Shown: piece after piece, positions 46,041 to 58,811 of the stretch
How positions within the stretch are numbered: position 1 is the stretch's first letter
Layout of the letters: each line of letters begins with the position of its first letter
Assembly: GCA_035578905.1 (NCBI GenBank)
Contig: JAQJVL010000058.1
Span: 2,247,697-2,311,696 of the forward strand
From: Stictocephala bisonia
Lineage: Eukaryota > Arthropoda > Insecta > Hemiptera > Membracidae
DNA: 64,000 nt
Direction of reading: 5' to 3'
Made by a program: the position numbers and the translations under genes
Notes under the pieces: model-generated
Seen by the model: only the letters and a program-made list of their open reading frames with translations
Databases searched by the model: none
Told to the model about the DNA's origin: nothing

Positions 46041-47956
46041 AAAAACTGTTCCACCAGAAAGGTGTGATTATATCTGACTAATTAAGCCTATTACATTATT
46101 GTAACTTCCAGAGTACGTCAACTGTCAAATATAAAACTGTTCCACCAGAAAGGTGTGATTATATCTGACTAATTAAGCCGATTACATTATTGTAACTTCC
46201 AGAGTACGTCAACTGTCAAATATAAAACTGTTCCACCAGAAAGGTGTGATTATATCTGACTAATTAAGCCGATTACATTATTGTAACTTCCAGAGTACGT
46301 CAACTGTCAAATATAAAACTGTTCCACCAGAAAGGTGTGATTATATCTGACTAATTAAACCGATTACATTATTGTAACTTCCAGAGTACATCAACTGTCA
46401 AATATAAAACTGTTCCACCAGAAAGGTGTGATTATATCTGACTAATTAAGCCGATTACATTATTGTAACTTCCAGAGTACGTCAACTGTCAAATATAAAA
46501 CTGTTCCACCAGAAAGGTGTGATTATATCTGACTAATTAAACCGATTACATTATTGTAACTTCCAGAGTACGTCAACTGTCAAATATAAAACTGTTCCAC
46601 CAGAAAGGTGTGATTATATCTGACTAATTAAACCGATTACATTATTGTAACTTCCAGAGTACGTCAACTGTCAAATATAAAACTGTTCCACCAGAAAGGT
46701 GTGATTATATCTGACTAATTAAACCGATTACATTATTGTAACTTCCAGAGTACGTCAACTGTCAAATATAAAACTGTTCCACCAGAAAGGTGTGATTATA
46801 TCTGACTAATTAAACCGATTACATTATTGTAACTTCCAGAGTACGTCAACTGTCAAATATAAAACTGTTCCACCAGAAAGGTGTGATTATATCTGACTAA
46901 TTAAACCGATTACATTATTGTAACTTCCAGAGTACGTCAACTGTCAAATATAAAACTGTTCCACCAGAAAGGTGTGATTATATCTGACTAATTAAACCGA
47001 TTACATTATTGTAACTTCCAGAGTACATCAACTGTCAAATATAAAACTGTTCCACCAGAAAGGTGTGATTATATCTGACTAATTAAACCGATTACATTAT
47101 TGTAACTTCCAGAGTATGTCAACTGTCAAATATAAAACTGTTCCACCAGAAAGGTGTGATTATATCTGACTAATTAAGCCGATTACATTATTGTAACTTC
47201 CAGAGTACATCAACTGTCAAATATAAAACTGTTCCACCAGAAAGGTGTGATTATATCTGACTAATTAAGCCGATTACATTATTGTAACTTCCAGAGTACG
47301 TCAACTGTCAAATATAAAACTGTTCCACCAGAAAGGTGTGATTATATCTGACTAATTAAACCGATTACATTATTGTAACTTCCAGAGTACGTCAACTGTC
47401 AAATATAAAACTGTTCCACCAGAAAGGTGTGATTATATCTGACTAATTAAGCCGATTACATTATTGTAACTTCCAGAGTACGTCAACTGTTAAATATAAA
47501 ACTGTTCCACCAGAAAGGTGTGATTATATCTGACTAATTAAGCCGATTACATTATTGTAACTTCCAGAGTACATCAACTGTCAAATATAAAACTGTTCCA
47601 CCAGAAAGGTGTGATTATATCTGACTAATTAAGCCGATTACATTATTGTAACTTCCAGAGTACGTCAACTGTCAAATATAAAACTGTTCCACCAGAAAGG
47701 TGTGATTATATCTGACTAATTAAGCCGATTACATTATTGTAACTTCCAGAGTACATCAACTGTCAAATATAAAACTGTTCCACCAGAAAGGTGTGATTAT
47801 ATCTGACTAATTAAACCGATTACATTATTGTAACTTCCAGAGTACGTCAACTGTCAAATATAAAACTGTTCCACCAGAAAGGTGTGATTATATCTGACTA
47901 ATTAAACCGATTACATTATTGTAACTTCCAGAGTACGTCAACTGTCAAATATAAAA
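46041..47956. repeat. 91-bp tandem array, 21 copies
   Basis: Unit starts 'aaaactgttccaccagaaag' and ends 'gtcaactgtcaaatat'. Starts at 46046, 46137 and 46228 confirm a 91-bp period. Copies differ at only a few sites ('aagccg' or 'aaaccg'; 'tacgtc', 'tacatc' or 'tatgtc'). The near identity implies recent amplification. Each unit has stops in all frames; non-coding. Confidence 0.98.
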
Positions 47957-49095
47957 CCAATACGGCCTGGATTACAGTATGTTAATCTTAATAATCTTTT
48001 TAAAGTAACCTAATAACATCTCTAAAATTCCAGTAACGTAGATTTAATTAATAAAACGAGAACACTAATGCCGAGTGTTCATTAGTTCAGACAGAAAAAA
48101 TATTGGCTTTATTTTGTATCCGACTTATATATTAGGTTAGGTTAGGTTAGGTTTGAAATTCACGACAGACAGCCTGAAGAGGCAAGTCAATACACATTAC
48201 AATTATATCAAACACAATAAATTACCACAAAGAAAATACGAATGTAATGGGTTAAAACGTTTTAGGTACAGATTGGATAGGGGGATGCGTTTCCAAAATT
48301 GTTTACCAGCTTTAGGACTGAATTTTATATTTGTTTGTTATATTGATAAAATATTCTTAAAAAAATAATCATCAAGTGAATGGAACAATTAAACATATTT
48401 GTATTTATTACATAACTTACTTTTCTTGTAAATTGATTCCTACTTGGTATCGAACTATTTTAGTTATCCCAGGCAATCCGATATATTAGAATAAACTTTT
48501 TATTATACTATCACAAACAACTTCACAATATTGCTAGACAATAATTCAATAATATCTTCTTAATTAATAATTTAATGCGCCAAAAATACTTTCACATAGC
48601 TGTGCTTGAATGTTTAGTGTTTTTTCACTATGTACATATGTAATAATAACACAGAATAATAAATCACTTAAAATAACTGTATTTTTAAGTTCAATTTACG
48701 AATTTGTTCTTTCATTGATGAAAGTCTCCATTTCATGTCAAATTACATTTATTGAGAGAAGCATTGTGAAAGGTGAGCGGTAACAGGAGAAGTTCTGTCG
48801 AAGCACAACTGAATTCCATTAGTCATAATCAAGAACAGAGTCCTGTATCGGGAATGGAAGTGAAAATATTGAATGTATTGGTTTTACACTCCAGAACGTC
48901 ATATTGTATCAAACTTCATGGAGCAAAATGTTATTTTACTGATCAACAATAACTTCAATGGCTTAACTGCATGTTTGCCATCCTCTAATATTACAGTTGT
49001 TTAATGTAAATTTAAATAAGCTGTATAGTGGCTTTACCGTTACTATCAGTATGTAGTGTTTGTTTTTTCACTTTCAAAAGGACGCAGTACGTAAA
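47957..49095. other. Spacer with interstitial telomere motif
   Basis: No supported gene. A 71-codon frame at 48153-48368 has no recognisable feature. Holds the TTAGG run described separately. Confidence 0.5.
48132..48151 (+). repeat. Interstitial telomere-type repeat, (TTAGG)4
   Basis: Four exact TTAGG units followed by TTTG. TTAGG is the usual insect telomere unit. A run this short can arise by break repair or chance, and does not show that the locus is near a chromosome end. Confidence 0.85.
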
Positions 49096-52000
49096 TAGTA
49101 CATCTAGCCACCCACCAATAAGTACTCCTAACCTACACTCTAGTACATCTAGCCACCACAAGTACACCTAACCTACACTCTAGTACATCTAGCCACCACA
49201 AGTACTACTAACCTACACTTTAGTACATCTAGCCCCTATTAATAAGTACTCCTAACCTACACTCTAGTACATCTAGCCCCCCATCAATAAGTACTGCTAA
49301 CCTACACTCTAGTACATCTAGCCACCCATCAATAAGTACTCCTAACCTACACTCTAGTACATCTAGCAACCACAAGTACTACTAACCTACACTTTAGTAC
49401 ATCTAGCCACCCATCAATAAGTACTCCTAACCTACACTCTAGTACATCTAGCCCCCTATCAATAAGTACTCCTAACCTACACTCTAGTACATCTAGCCCC
49501 CCATCAATAAGTACTCCTAACCTACACTCTAGTACATCTAGCCACCACAAGTACTACTAACCTACTCTTTAGTACATCTAGCCACCCATCAATAAGTACT
49601 CCTAACCTACACTCTAGTACATCTAGCCCCCCATCAATAAGTACTCCTAACCTACACTCTAGTACATCTAGCCCCCCATCAATAAGTACTCCTAACCTAC
49701 ACTCTAGTACATCTAGCCACCACAAGTACTACTAACCTACACTTTAGTACATCTAGCCACCACAAGTACTCCTAACTTACACTTTAGTACATCTAGCCAC
49801 CCACCAATAAGTACTTCTAACCTACACTCTAGTACATCTAGCCACTACAAGTACTACTAACCTACACTTTAGTACATCTAGCCACCACAAGTACTACAAA
49901 CCTACACTCTAGTACATCTAGCCACCCACCAATAAGTACTCCTAACCTACACTCTAGTACATCTAGCCACCACAAGTACTCCTAACCTACACTTTAGTAC
50001 ATCTAGCCACCCACCAATAAGTACTCCTAACCTACACTTTAGTACATTTAGCCACCCACCAATAAGTACTCCTAACCTACACTTTAGTACATCTATCCAC
50101 CCACCAATAAGTACTCCTAACCTACACTCTAGTACATCTAGCCCCCCATCAATAAGTACTCCTAACCTACACTATAGTACATCTAGCCCCCCATCAATAA
50201 GTACTCCTAACCTACACTCTAGTACATCTAGCCCCCCATCAATAAGTACTCCTAACCTACACTCTAGTAGATCTAGCCACCACAAGTACTACTAACCTAC
50301 ACTTTAGTACATCTAGCCACCACAAGTACTCCTAACTTACACTTTAGTACATCTAGCCACCCACCAATAAGTACTTCTAACCTACACTCTAGTACATCTA
50401 GCCACTACAAGTACTACTAACCTACACTTTAGTACATCTAGCCACCACAAGTACTACAAACCTACACTCTAGTACATCTAGCCACCCACCAATAAGTACT
50501 CCTAACCTACACTCTAGTACATCTAGCCACCACAAGTACTACTAACCTACACTTTAGTACATCTAGCCACCCACCAATAAGTACTCCTAACCTACACTCT
50601 AGTACATCTAGCCACCACAAGTACTACTAACCTACACTCTAGTACATCTAGCCACCACAAGTACTACTAACCTACACTCTAGTACATCTAGCCACCACAA
50701 GTACTACTAACCTACACTCTAGTACATCTAGCCACCACAAGTACTACTAACCTACACTTTAGTACATCTAGCCACCCACCAATGAGTACTCCTAACCTAC
50801 ACTCTAGTACATCTAGCCACCACAAGTACTCCTAACCTACACTTTAGTACATCTACCCACCCACCAATAAGTACTCCTAACCTACACTCTAGTACATCTA
50901 GCCACCACAAGTACTACTAACCTACACTTTAGTACATCTACCCACCCACCAATGAGTACTCCTAACCTACACTCTAGTACATCTAGCCACCAGAAGTACT
51001 ACTAACCTACACTTTAGTACATCTACCCACCCACCAATAAGTACTCCTAACCTACACTCTAGTACATCTAGCCACCACAAGTGCTACTAACCTACACTTT
51101 AGTACATCTACCCACCCACCAATGAGTACTCCTAACCTACACTCTAGTACATCTAGCCACCACAAGTACTACTAACCTACACTTTAGTACATCTACCCGC
51201 CCACCAATGAGTACTCCTAACCTACACTCTAGTACATCTAGCCACCACAAGTACTCCTAACCTACACTTTAGTACATCTACCCACCCACCAATAAGTACT
51301 CCTAACCTACACTCTAGTACATCTAGCCACCACAAGTACTACTAACCTACACTTAAGTACATCTACCCACCCACCAATGAGTACTCCTAACCTACACTCT
51401 AGTACATCTAGCCACCACAAGTACTACTAACCTACACTTTAGTACATCTAGCCACCCACCAATGAGTACTCCTAACCTACACTCTAGTACATCTAGCCAC
51501 CACAAGTACTCCTAACCTACACTTTAGTACATCTACCCACCCACCAATAAGTACTCCTAACCTACACTCTAGTACATCTAGCCACCACAAGTACTCCTAA
51601 CCTACACTTTAGTACATCTAGCCACCCATCAATAAGTACTCCTAACCTACACTTTAGTACATCTAGCCACCTACCAATAAGTACTCCTAACCTACACTTT
51701 AGTACATCTAGCCACCCACCAATAAGTACTCCTAACCTACACTCTAGTACATCTAGCCCCCCCATCAATAAGTACTCCTAACCTACACTCTAGTACATCT
51801 AGCCCCCCATTAATAAGTACTCCTAACCTACACTCTAGTACATCTAGCCACCACAAGTACTCCTAACCTACACTTTAGTACATCTAGCCACCCACCAATA
51901 AGTACTCCTAACCTACACTCTAGTACATCTAGCCACCACAAGTACTCCTAACCTACACTTTAGTACATCTAGCCACCCACCAATAAGTACTTCTAACCTA

Positions 52001-53839
52001 CACTCTAGTACATCTAGCCACCACAAGTACTACTAACCTACACTCTAGTACATCTAGCCACCACAAGTACTACTAACCTACACTCTAGTACATCTAGCCA
52101 CCCACCAATAAGTACTCCTAACCTACACTCTAGTACATCTAGCCACCACAAGTACTACTAACCTACACTTTAGTACATCTAGCCACCCACCAATAAGTAC
52201 TCCTAACCTACACTCTAGTACATCTAGCCACCACAAGTACTACTAACCTACACTCTAGTACATCTAGCCACCACAAGTACTACTAACCTACAATCTAGTA
52301 CATCTAGACACCACAAGTACTACTAACCTACACTCTAGTACATCTAGCCACCACAAGTACTACTAACCTACACTTCAGTACATCTAGCCACCCACCAATG
52401 AGTACTCCTAACCTACACTCTAGTACATCTAGCCACCACAAGTACTCCTAACCTACACTTTAGTACATCTACCCACCCACCAATAAGTACTCCTAACCTA
52501 CACTCTAGTACATCTAGCCACCACAAGTACTACTAACCTACACTTTAGTACATCTACCCACCCACCAATGAGTACTCCTAACCTACACTCTAGTACATCT
52601 AGCCACCACAAGTACTACTAACCTACACTTTAGTACATCTACCCACCCACCAATAAGTACTCCTAACCTACACTCTAGTACATCTAGCCACCACAAGTAC
52701 TACTAACCTACACTTTAGTACATCTACCCACCCACCAATAAGTACTCCTAACCTACACTCTAGTACATCTAGCCACCACAAGTACTACTAACCTACACTT
52801 TAGTACATCTACCCACCCACCAATGAGTACTCCTAACCTACACTCTAGTACATCTAGCCACCACAAGTACTACTAACCTACACTTTAGTACATCTACCCA
52901 CCCACCAATGAGTACTCCTAACCTACACTCTAGTACATCTAGCCACCACAAGTACTCCTAACCTACACTTTAGTACATCTACCCACCCACCAATAAGTAC
53001 TCCTAACCTACACTCTAGTACATCTAGCCACCACAAGTACTACTAACCTACACTTAAGTACATCTACCCACCCACCAATGAGTACTCCTAACCTACACTC
53101 TAGTACATCTAGCCACCACAAGTACTACTAACCTACACTTTAGTACATCTAGCCACCCACCAATGAGTACTACTAACCTACACTCTAGTACATCTAGCCA
53201 CCACAAGTACTCCTAACCTACACTTTAGTACATCTACCCACCCACCAATAAGTACTCCTAACCTACACTCTAGTACATCTAGCCACCACAAGTACTCCTA
53301 ACCTACACTTTAGTACATCTAGCCACCACAAGTACTACTAACCTACACTCTAGTACATCTAGCCACCCACCAATAAGTACTCCTAACCTACACTCTAGTA
53401 CATCTAGCCACCACAAGTACTACTAACCTATACTTTAGTACATCTAGCTACCCACCAATAAGTACTCCTCACCTACACTCTAGTACATCTAGCCACCACA
53501 AGTACTACTAACCTACACTCTAGTACATCTAGCCACCACAAGTACTACTAACCTACACTCTAGTACATCTAGCCACCACAAGTACTCCTAACCTACACTT
53601 TAGTACATCTACCCACCCACCAATAAGTACTCCTAACCTACACTCTAGTACATCTAGCCACCACAAGTACTACTAACCTACACTCTAGTACATCTAGCCA
53701 CCCACCAACAAGTACTACTAAACTACACTTTAGTACATCTAGCCACCACAAGTACTACTAACCTACAATCTAGTACACCTAGCCACCATAAGTACTCCTA
53801 ACCTACACTCTAGTTCATGTAGCCACCAAAGTACTCCTC
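49096..53839. repeat. 4.7-kb array of mixed 40-bp and 45-bp monomers
   Basis: About 110 monomers of two lengths. The short one is 'agtacatctagccaccacaa' plus 'gtactactaacctacactct' (40 bp). The long one has 'gccacccaccaataagtact' in the middle (45 bp). They often alternate, giving 85-bp pairs, with runs of one type in places. The plus strand is poor in G. Each unit has CTAG and GTAC palindromes and a 'cctaaccta' piece resembling the complement of TTAGG. Minus-strand frames of 67-68 codons inside are artefacts. Confidence 0.97.
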
Positions 53840-55722
53840 AGCTTGCGAATTTGCATATTAATGCAATGGAGTCAAAACCTAGGCATGTAAAACGTCGTCA
53901 CCTTGGCATGGCACTGTAGCACAACCCTCTCCCCCCACCCTCCTCTATGGGAGAGCCTTGTTTTACAATGTTTTACATTTTGTTGTATTCTTTGAGTAGC
54001 ATCAGTACAGTTTGTGAGTGTAGCAAAATGAGATAAGAAGAATACAAAGTCATATCCAAGAGTGCGTTAAATGTGTGTCGAGTAGTTAGTTCACCAATTT
54101 GCCACGCAGATGACAGAGCCAGTACCTTATCAATCGCTCCTATATCCTCCTTCAATACTGTATCCAAAATCCTCAAGGATGAACGTAGTAATTATGTATA
54201 TATATGTAAATCAGTTGTAATCTTCTTGTAACTGTCATCGAGGCGTTCCTGCGGAGATAAGGAGGTAAAGTTTTATCTTTTCCTCTGAGTAATTTTATTT
54301 TTCCTAAAATATTAATCAACCAGTTCTGAAGTTTTTTGAACTGACGTAACTTGTCTTGTTCCCAATTACTTAATAGAAGAAGAAAATTAGGACATTAGCA
54401 TAACATTATACGTTTCGTCATACCGTCACTACCCTCCCCCCTCGAAAGTTCCCTGTCACAGAGGTAGATATTAATCTCTGTTGTGACGCGATGTTGACCG
54501 GAATATCCATTTCATCTCCAAATACTGTTTCAGTTATCTTCGGGTCTGTCTACTTATATCGTACATTAAAATGTTTAGAAATAACAGAGGTGACAATGAC
54601 ATTATTTCATAGTAGCTGAGAGTAGTAGTTACATTTCAACATCGAAAATGCCCCCTGTTATGCATTTTAAATTCAACCTTTATAATGTTAATCCATACCT
54701 GCTATTAAAGTACCAACTTAAGGAGACAATCCAAATCAAATTTACGAATTCTAACAGTATATTGTGTTGTATTAAAAACGTTAGTTATTTTCGTTTTTAT
54801 CAATTTATTTTACAAATTTGATACTATGGAAATTGGAGCTAAAAACTAACAAGTTTGAAGGCTATTCAATTAAATTGCACACAATTGTCATAAAATACAG
54901 CCTAATATGACATAGCTGTAACATTTTATAAATGTAAAAACCGTTAAAAAAAATACAAAATAAAAACTAAATCCAACCACACAGAGTTTTTTTGAGCTTC
55001 AAAACCAAAGTATCAATAAAAAAAATTCTGATGTTTACAGACAATAATATTTGCACAGATTGCCTTTAATTGTGTTATTCCATAATAAAAAAAATTATCG
55101 TTCATACACTTGTTTGTAAATATACAGTGTAACAAACTTTATGTGAGTGAATGGAACAGTTATTTCGTATGAAAACTGCTTCGATAGCTCATTTAATACT
55201 ATTTTAGTTCTGTTTAAACATCATCCTAAAACACTTACTCCACTAACCACACGTCAATATAATCATGTTTTTGGAAAACTCAATACTTATTGAACTACAA
55301 ATAGAAGTTTACGTTGGTTAGTTTGCGCATTGATGTGAACTTTTTTAATGTTGATGAAGCAGAATTGTACATGACAGTAACACCTGCGTCAATGTGCACG
55401 CACACATGTCTTCTAATAGACTGTCCAGTGGCGTTGATGAAATTCACAAGACTAAATTATTCTGAAGCGCCTTCACTATTAATGAGACAATCTACGCTAT
55501 ACAGCTCTGTACGTCAATCACGGGTTTAACGCCGTCACGTTTTGGAGTACGAAGGCATTGATAATATGACGAAGGCAAGCTTAAATAAGGGGTATTGTAT
55601 AATTAATTAGTATAAATGATAAATTATTATTGCGCAATTTACTTTCGCTATTCTGAGTTGTCTTTATTAATTACCAACTGTTTACACATGATTTGCTTTG
55701 CAATAAATAAGTAAATAAATAA
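53840..55722. other. Unassigned spacer
   Basis: Frames of 67 codons (minus, 53973-54176) and 71 codons (plus, 55314-55529) are not recognised and have no supporting features. The DNA is less AT-rich near 53860-54300. No repeat family of this window is seen. Confidence 0.5.

Positions 55723-55725
<3 letters not shown>

Positions 55726-55772
<47 letters not shown>
55726..55772. repeat. (TA)n microsatellite, left of foldback element
   Basis: About 46 bp of TA, directly joined to the left tip of the element at 55773. A matching TA run flanks the right tip. Confidence 0.97.
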
Positions 55773-55776
<4 letters not shown>

Positions 55777-56857
55777 GGTGTCTTAAAAGTCCCACCCCCC
55801 TATTAACTTTCTTATGAATACAGATAAAGTGATTTACTTCTGGGAATGTTTATATGACCAACTAAGGAGTTTTTTTATGTATGCAAATTTTTTACACCCC
55901 CTCTCAAAAGGGGGTAGTTTGGGGATAAGTCAAAACTTTTAAATAGAAACCCTTATCAAATGACACATCATTGTAAAGGTAATATTAAAAGAAAAAGAAT
56001 GGCGGAAACTAGAGGTCTCTAACATTAGTCTATCAAATTTGGCGACAGTTTAAAGTTGGAATTATTTCATAAAACCCCCTAAGTAATTTTAGAACGGGAA
56101 AAATGGTCAAAATGCTGAACTCTCACCTTAATTTCACTCAGATGAGATGCTCGAAATGGCTGCCATGAACTTCTTGACAGTAAAAAAGCCTGGATTGAAA
56201 ACCACGTCTCACATTTTGTAAGATTTCAGGCGTGATAAGGTGGCAGGCCTCTTCGATTCTTGTCCTTAATTCATCGATGTTTGCGGGCTTTGTGTCGTAA
56301 ACTTTACTTTTGAGGAAACCCCAAAAGAAAAAATCCAGAGGTGAAAGGTCAGGTGAACGTGCCGGCCACTCTACCAAAGTGCCACGTCGACCTATCCATC
56401 TATCGGGAAACGTTTGGTCTAGGAATGTCCGGACAAGCATATTGTAATGTGCATATTGTAAATGGCAGCCATTTCGAGCATCTCATCTGAGTGAAATTAA
56501 GGTTCAAAGAGAGTTCAGCATTTTGACCATTTTTCCCGTTCTAAAATTACTTAGAGGGTTTTATGAAATAATTCCAACTTTAAACTGTCGCCAAATTTGA
56601 TAGACTAATGTTAGAGACCTCTAGTTTCCGCCATTCTTTTTCTTTTAATATTACCTTTACAATGATGTGTCATTTGATAGGGGTTTCTATTTAAAAATTT
56701 TGACTTACCCCCAAACTACCCCCTTTTGAGAGGGGGTGTAAAAAATTTGCATACATAAAAAAACTCCTTAGTTGGTCATATAAACATTCCCAGAAGTAAA
56801 TCACTTTATCTGTATTCATAAGAAAGTTAATAGGGGGGGTGGGACTTTTAAGACACC

Positions 56858-56861
<4 letters not shown>
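55773..56861. mobile_element. Foldback Tc1/mariner-type element
   Basis: A 1,089-bp element with inverted repeats of about 394 bp (55773-56166) and 400 bp (56462-56861). They are near identical apart from small differences such as a six-base indel. The tips are 'acagggtgtcttaaaagtcc' and its complement, flanked by TA microsatellite, consistent with TA target preference. The 295-bp centre plus arm ends encode the C-terminal part of a transposase. Without the first two catalytic Asp residues it cannot encode a working enzyme. Confidence 0.9.
56138..56440 (-). pseudogene. Tc1/mariner-type transposase, C-terminal fragment
   Basis: 100 codons. 'RTFLDQTFPDRWIGRRGT' is followed by 'EWPARSPDLSPLDFFFWGFL', the segment around the third acidic catalytic residue of DDE/D transposases, with the 'SPDL(S/T)PLDFF(F/L)WG' signature common in insect Tc1/mariner-like elements. 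Then come 'KSKVYDTKPANIDELRTRIE' and the C-terminus 'GSHFEHLI'. About 100 of an expected 340 or so residues remain. The N-terminal DNA-binding helices and the first two catalytic Asp are missing. The last nine codons lie inside the left inverted repeat. The Met start is just the first available one past the junction with the right repeat. Confidence 0.88.

Positions 56862-56893
<32 letters not shown>
56861..56893. repeat. (TA)n microsatellite, right of foldback element
   Basis: About 32 bp of TA beginning at the right tip of the element. Confidence 0.95.
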
Positions 56894-56897
<4 letters not shown>

Positions 56898-56949
56898 TAA
56901 AGTTCACTTGCTAGTTCACATGGGCTTGCAAGCCTGTGCGTGAACTTTA
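56898..56949. repeat. Nested stem-loop
   Basis: Outer arms 'taaagttcac' and 'gtgaacttta' pair perfectly. Inside is the 12-base palindrome 'ggcttgcaagcc' with flanks that also pair. Confidence 0.75.
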
Positions 56950-56963
56950 TTCAACGAGTGAAG

Positions 56964-57040
56964 TTGGCTCAGTGGGTATACGAACCTTGGACCTAACCCT
57001 CCGTAGTCCGAAGCCTAAGCCACTGAGTCACCATGCTAAG
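56964..57040 (-). mobile_element. tRNA-like sequence, SINE head candidate
   Basis: On the minus strand 'tgactcagtggcttagg' resembles an A box and 'aggttcgtataccc' resembles a B box, at a spacing near that of a tRNA. The stems are not convincing, so a working tRNA is unlikely. It could be a SINE head or a tRNA pseudogene. Confidence 0.4.
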
Positions 57041-57456
57041 GATAAGTTACTGAGGCTAATATACTAAGTTGATTAGTACCTTTTGTCCACTATATTCTCA
57101 AATTGTTAGTAAATTATATCCCACGGTTTGTTCATGAGTTATGCACCAAAAAGTCCAAATTAGTTAGTTTGGGCAGCTAAACAAAATTTGCTCTGTAAAT
57201 AATTTTTTTCGAATTTTTTCCCATAACACATTTATTTACTTACATGGATACTAACAATTTTATTCAAATAATTTTCAAAACATTTTTTGATCGAACACCC
57301 TTAATATAAAGCACACCATTAAACTACCATACAATTCTCTTTTGTTGATTTGTGTATGTTTGCGTTGAGAAACCCACTTATGGCATATCCTTCACTAAAC
57401 ACCAAGCTTAGTACAACTCAATACGTCTTTTTAATTTAATATCTGCTGGTGAGGTT
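57041..57456. other. AT-rich spacer
   Basis: Nothing recognised. Confidence 0.5.
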
Positions 57457-58811
57457 ACACGTATAGTGTTGATGACACTCTTACACACCCATACACGTAC
57501 AGTGTTGATGACACTCCTACACACCCATACACATACAGTGTTGATGACACTCCTACACACCCATACACATACAGTGTTGATGACACTCCTACACACCCAT
57601 ACACATACAGTGTTGATGACACTCCTACACACCCATACACATAAAGTGTTGATGACACTCCTACACACCCATACACGTACAGTGTTGATGACACTCCTAC
57701 ACACCCATACACGTACAGTGTTGGTGACACTCCTACACACCCATACACGTACAGTGTTGATGACACTCCTACACACCCATACATATACGGTGTTGATGAC
57801 ACTCCTACACACCCATAAACGTACAGTGTTGATGACACTCCTACACACCCATACACATACAGTGTTGATGACACTCCTACACACCCATACAAATACAGTG
57901 TTGATGACACACCCATACACGTACAGTGTTGATGACACTCCTACACACCCATAAACGTACAGTGCTGATGACACTCCTACACACCCACACACGTACAGTG
58001 TTGATGACACTCCTACACACCCATACACGTACAGTGTTGATGACACTCCTACACACCCATACACATACAGTGTTGATGACACTCCTACACACCCATATAC
58101 GTACAGTGTTGAAGACACTCCTACACATTCATACACATACAGTGTTGATGACACTCCTACACACCCATACACGTACAGTGTTGATGACACTCCTACACAC
58201 CCACACACGTACAGTGTTGATGACACTCCTACACGCCCATACACGTACAGTGTTAATGACACTCCTACACACCCATTTACGTACAGTGTTGATGACACTA
58301 CTACACACCAATACACGTACAGTGTTGATGACACTCCTACACACACATATACGTACAGTGTTGAAGACACTCCTACACAACCATACACGTACGGTGTTGA
58401 TGACACTCCTACACAACCATACACGTACAGTGTTGATGACATTCCTACACACCCATACACGTACATTGTTGATGACACTCCTACACACCCATACACGTAC
58501 AGTGTTGATGACACTCCTACACACCCATACACGTACAGTGTTGATGACACTCCTACACACCCATACACGTACAGTGTTGGTGACACTCCTACACACCCAT
58601 ACACGTACAGTGTTGATGACACTCCTACACACCCATACACGTACAGTGTTGATGATACTCCTACACACCCATACACGTACAGTGTTGATGACACTCCTAC
58701 ACACCCATACACGTACAGCGTTGATGACACTCTTACACACCCATACACGCACAGTGCTGATGACCCTCCCACCCTTCCATTAACGTACAGTACTAATGAC
58801 ATTCTCACCCA
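57457..58811. repeat. 36-bp minisatellite, about 37 copies
   Basis: Unit 'cacccatacacgtacagtgt' plus 'tgatgacactcctaca', 36 bp, with scattered substitutions. Since 36 is a multiple of 3 and the unit has few stop codons, frames stay open on both strands. The longest is 495 codons on the minus strand (57408-58895), coding a 12-residue repeat 'YVYGCVGVSSTL'. An 8-bp deletion near 57910 shifts that frame into 'VWVCRSVINTVR' with no stop, and the plus strand is open as 'HTHTRTVLMTLL'. Openness in several frames reflects composition and period, so I do not call a gene. Core shared with 17.2 kb. Confidence 0.95.

Noticed and set aside
49347..51768. 67-68 codon minus-strand frames in the 40/45-bp array
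   Set aside because: Repeat artefacts; they span mixed monomers and stop as soon as the unit order changes.
49096..53839. TACTAAC branch-point motifs in the array
   Set aside because: The match comes from the repeat unit itself. No introns or exons are associated.
57466..58783. Plus-strand frames of 162 and 285 codons in the 36-bp array
   Set aside because: Same period effect as the minus-strand frame, with His/Thr-rich repeats open in parallel frames.
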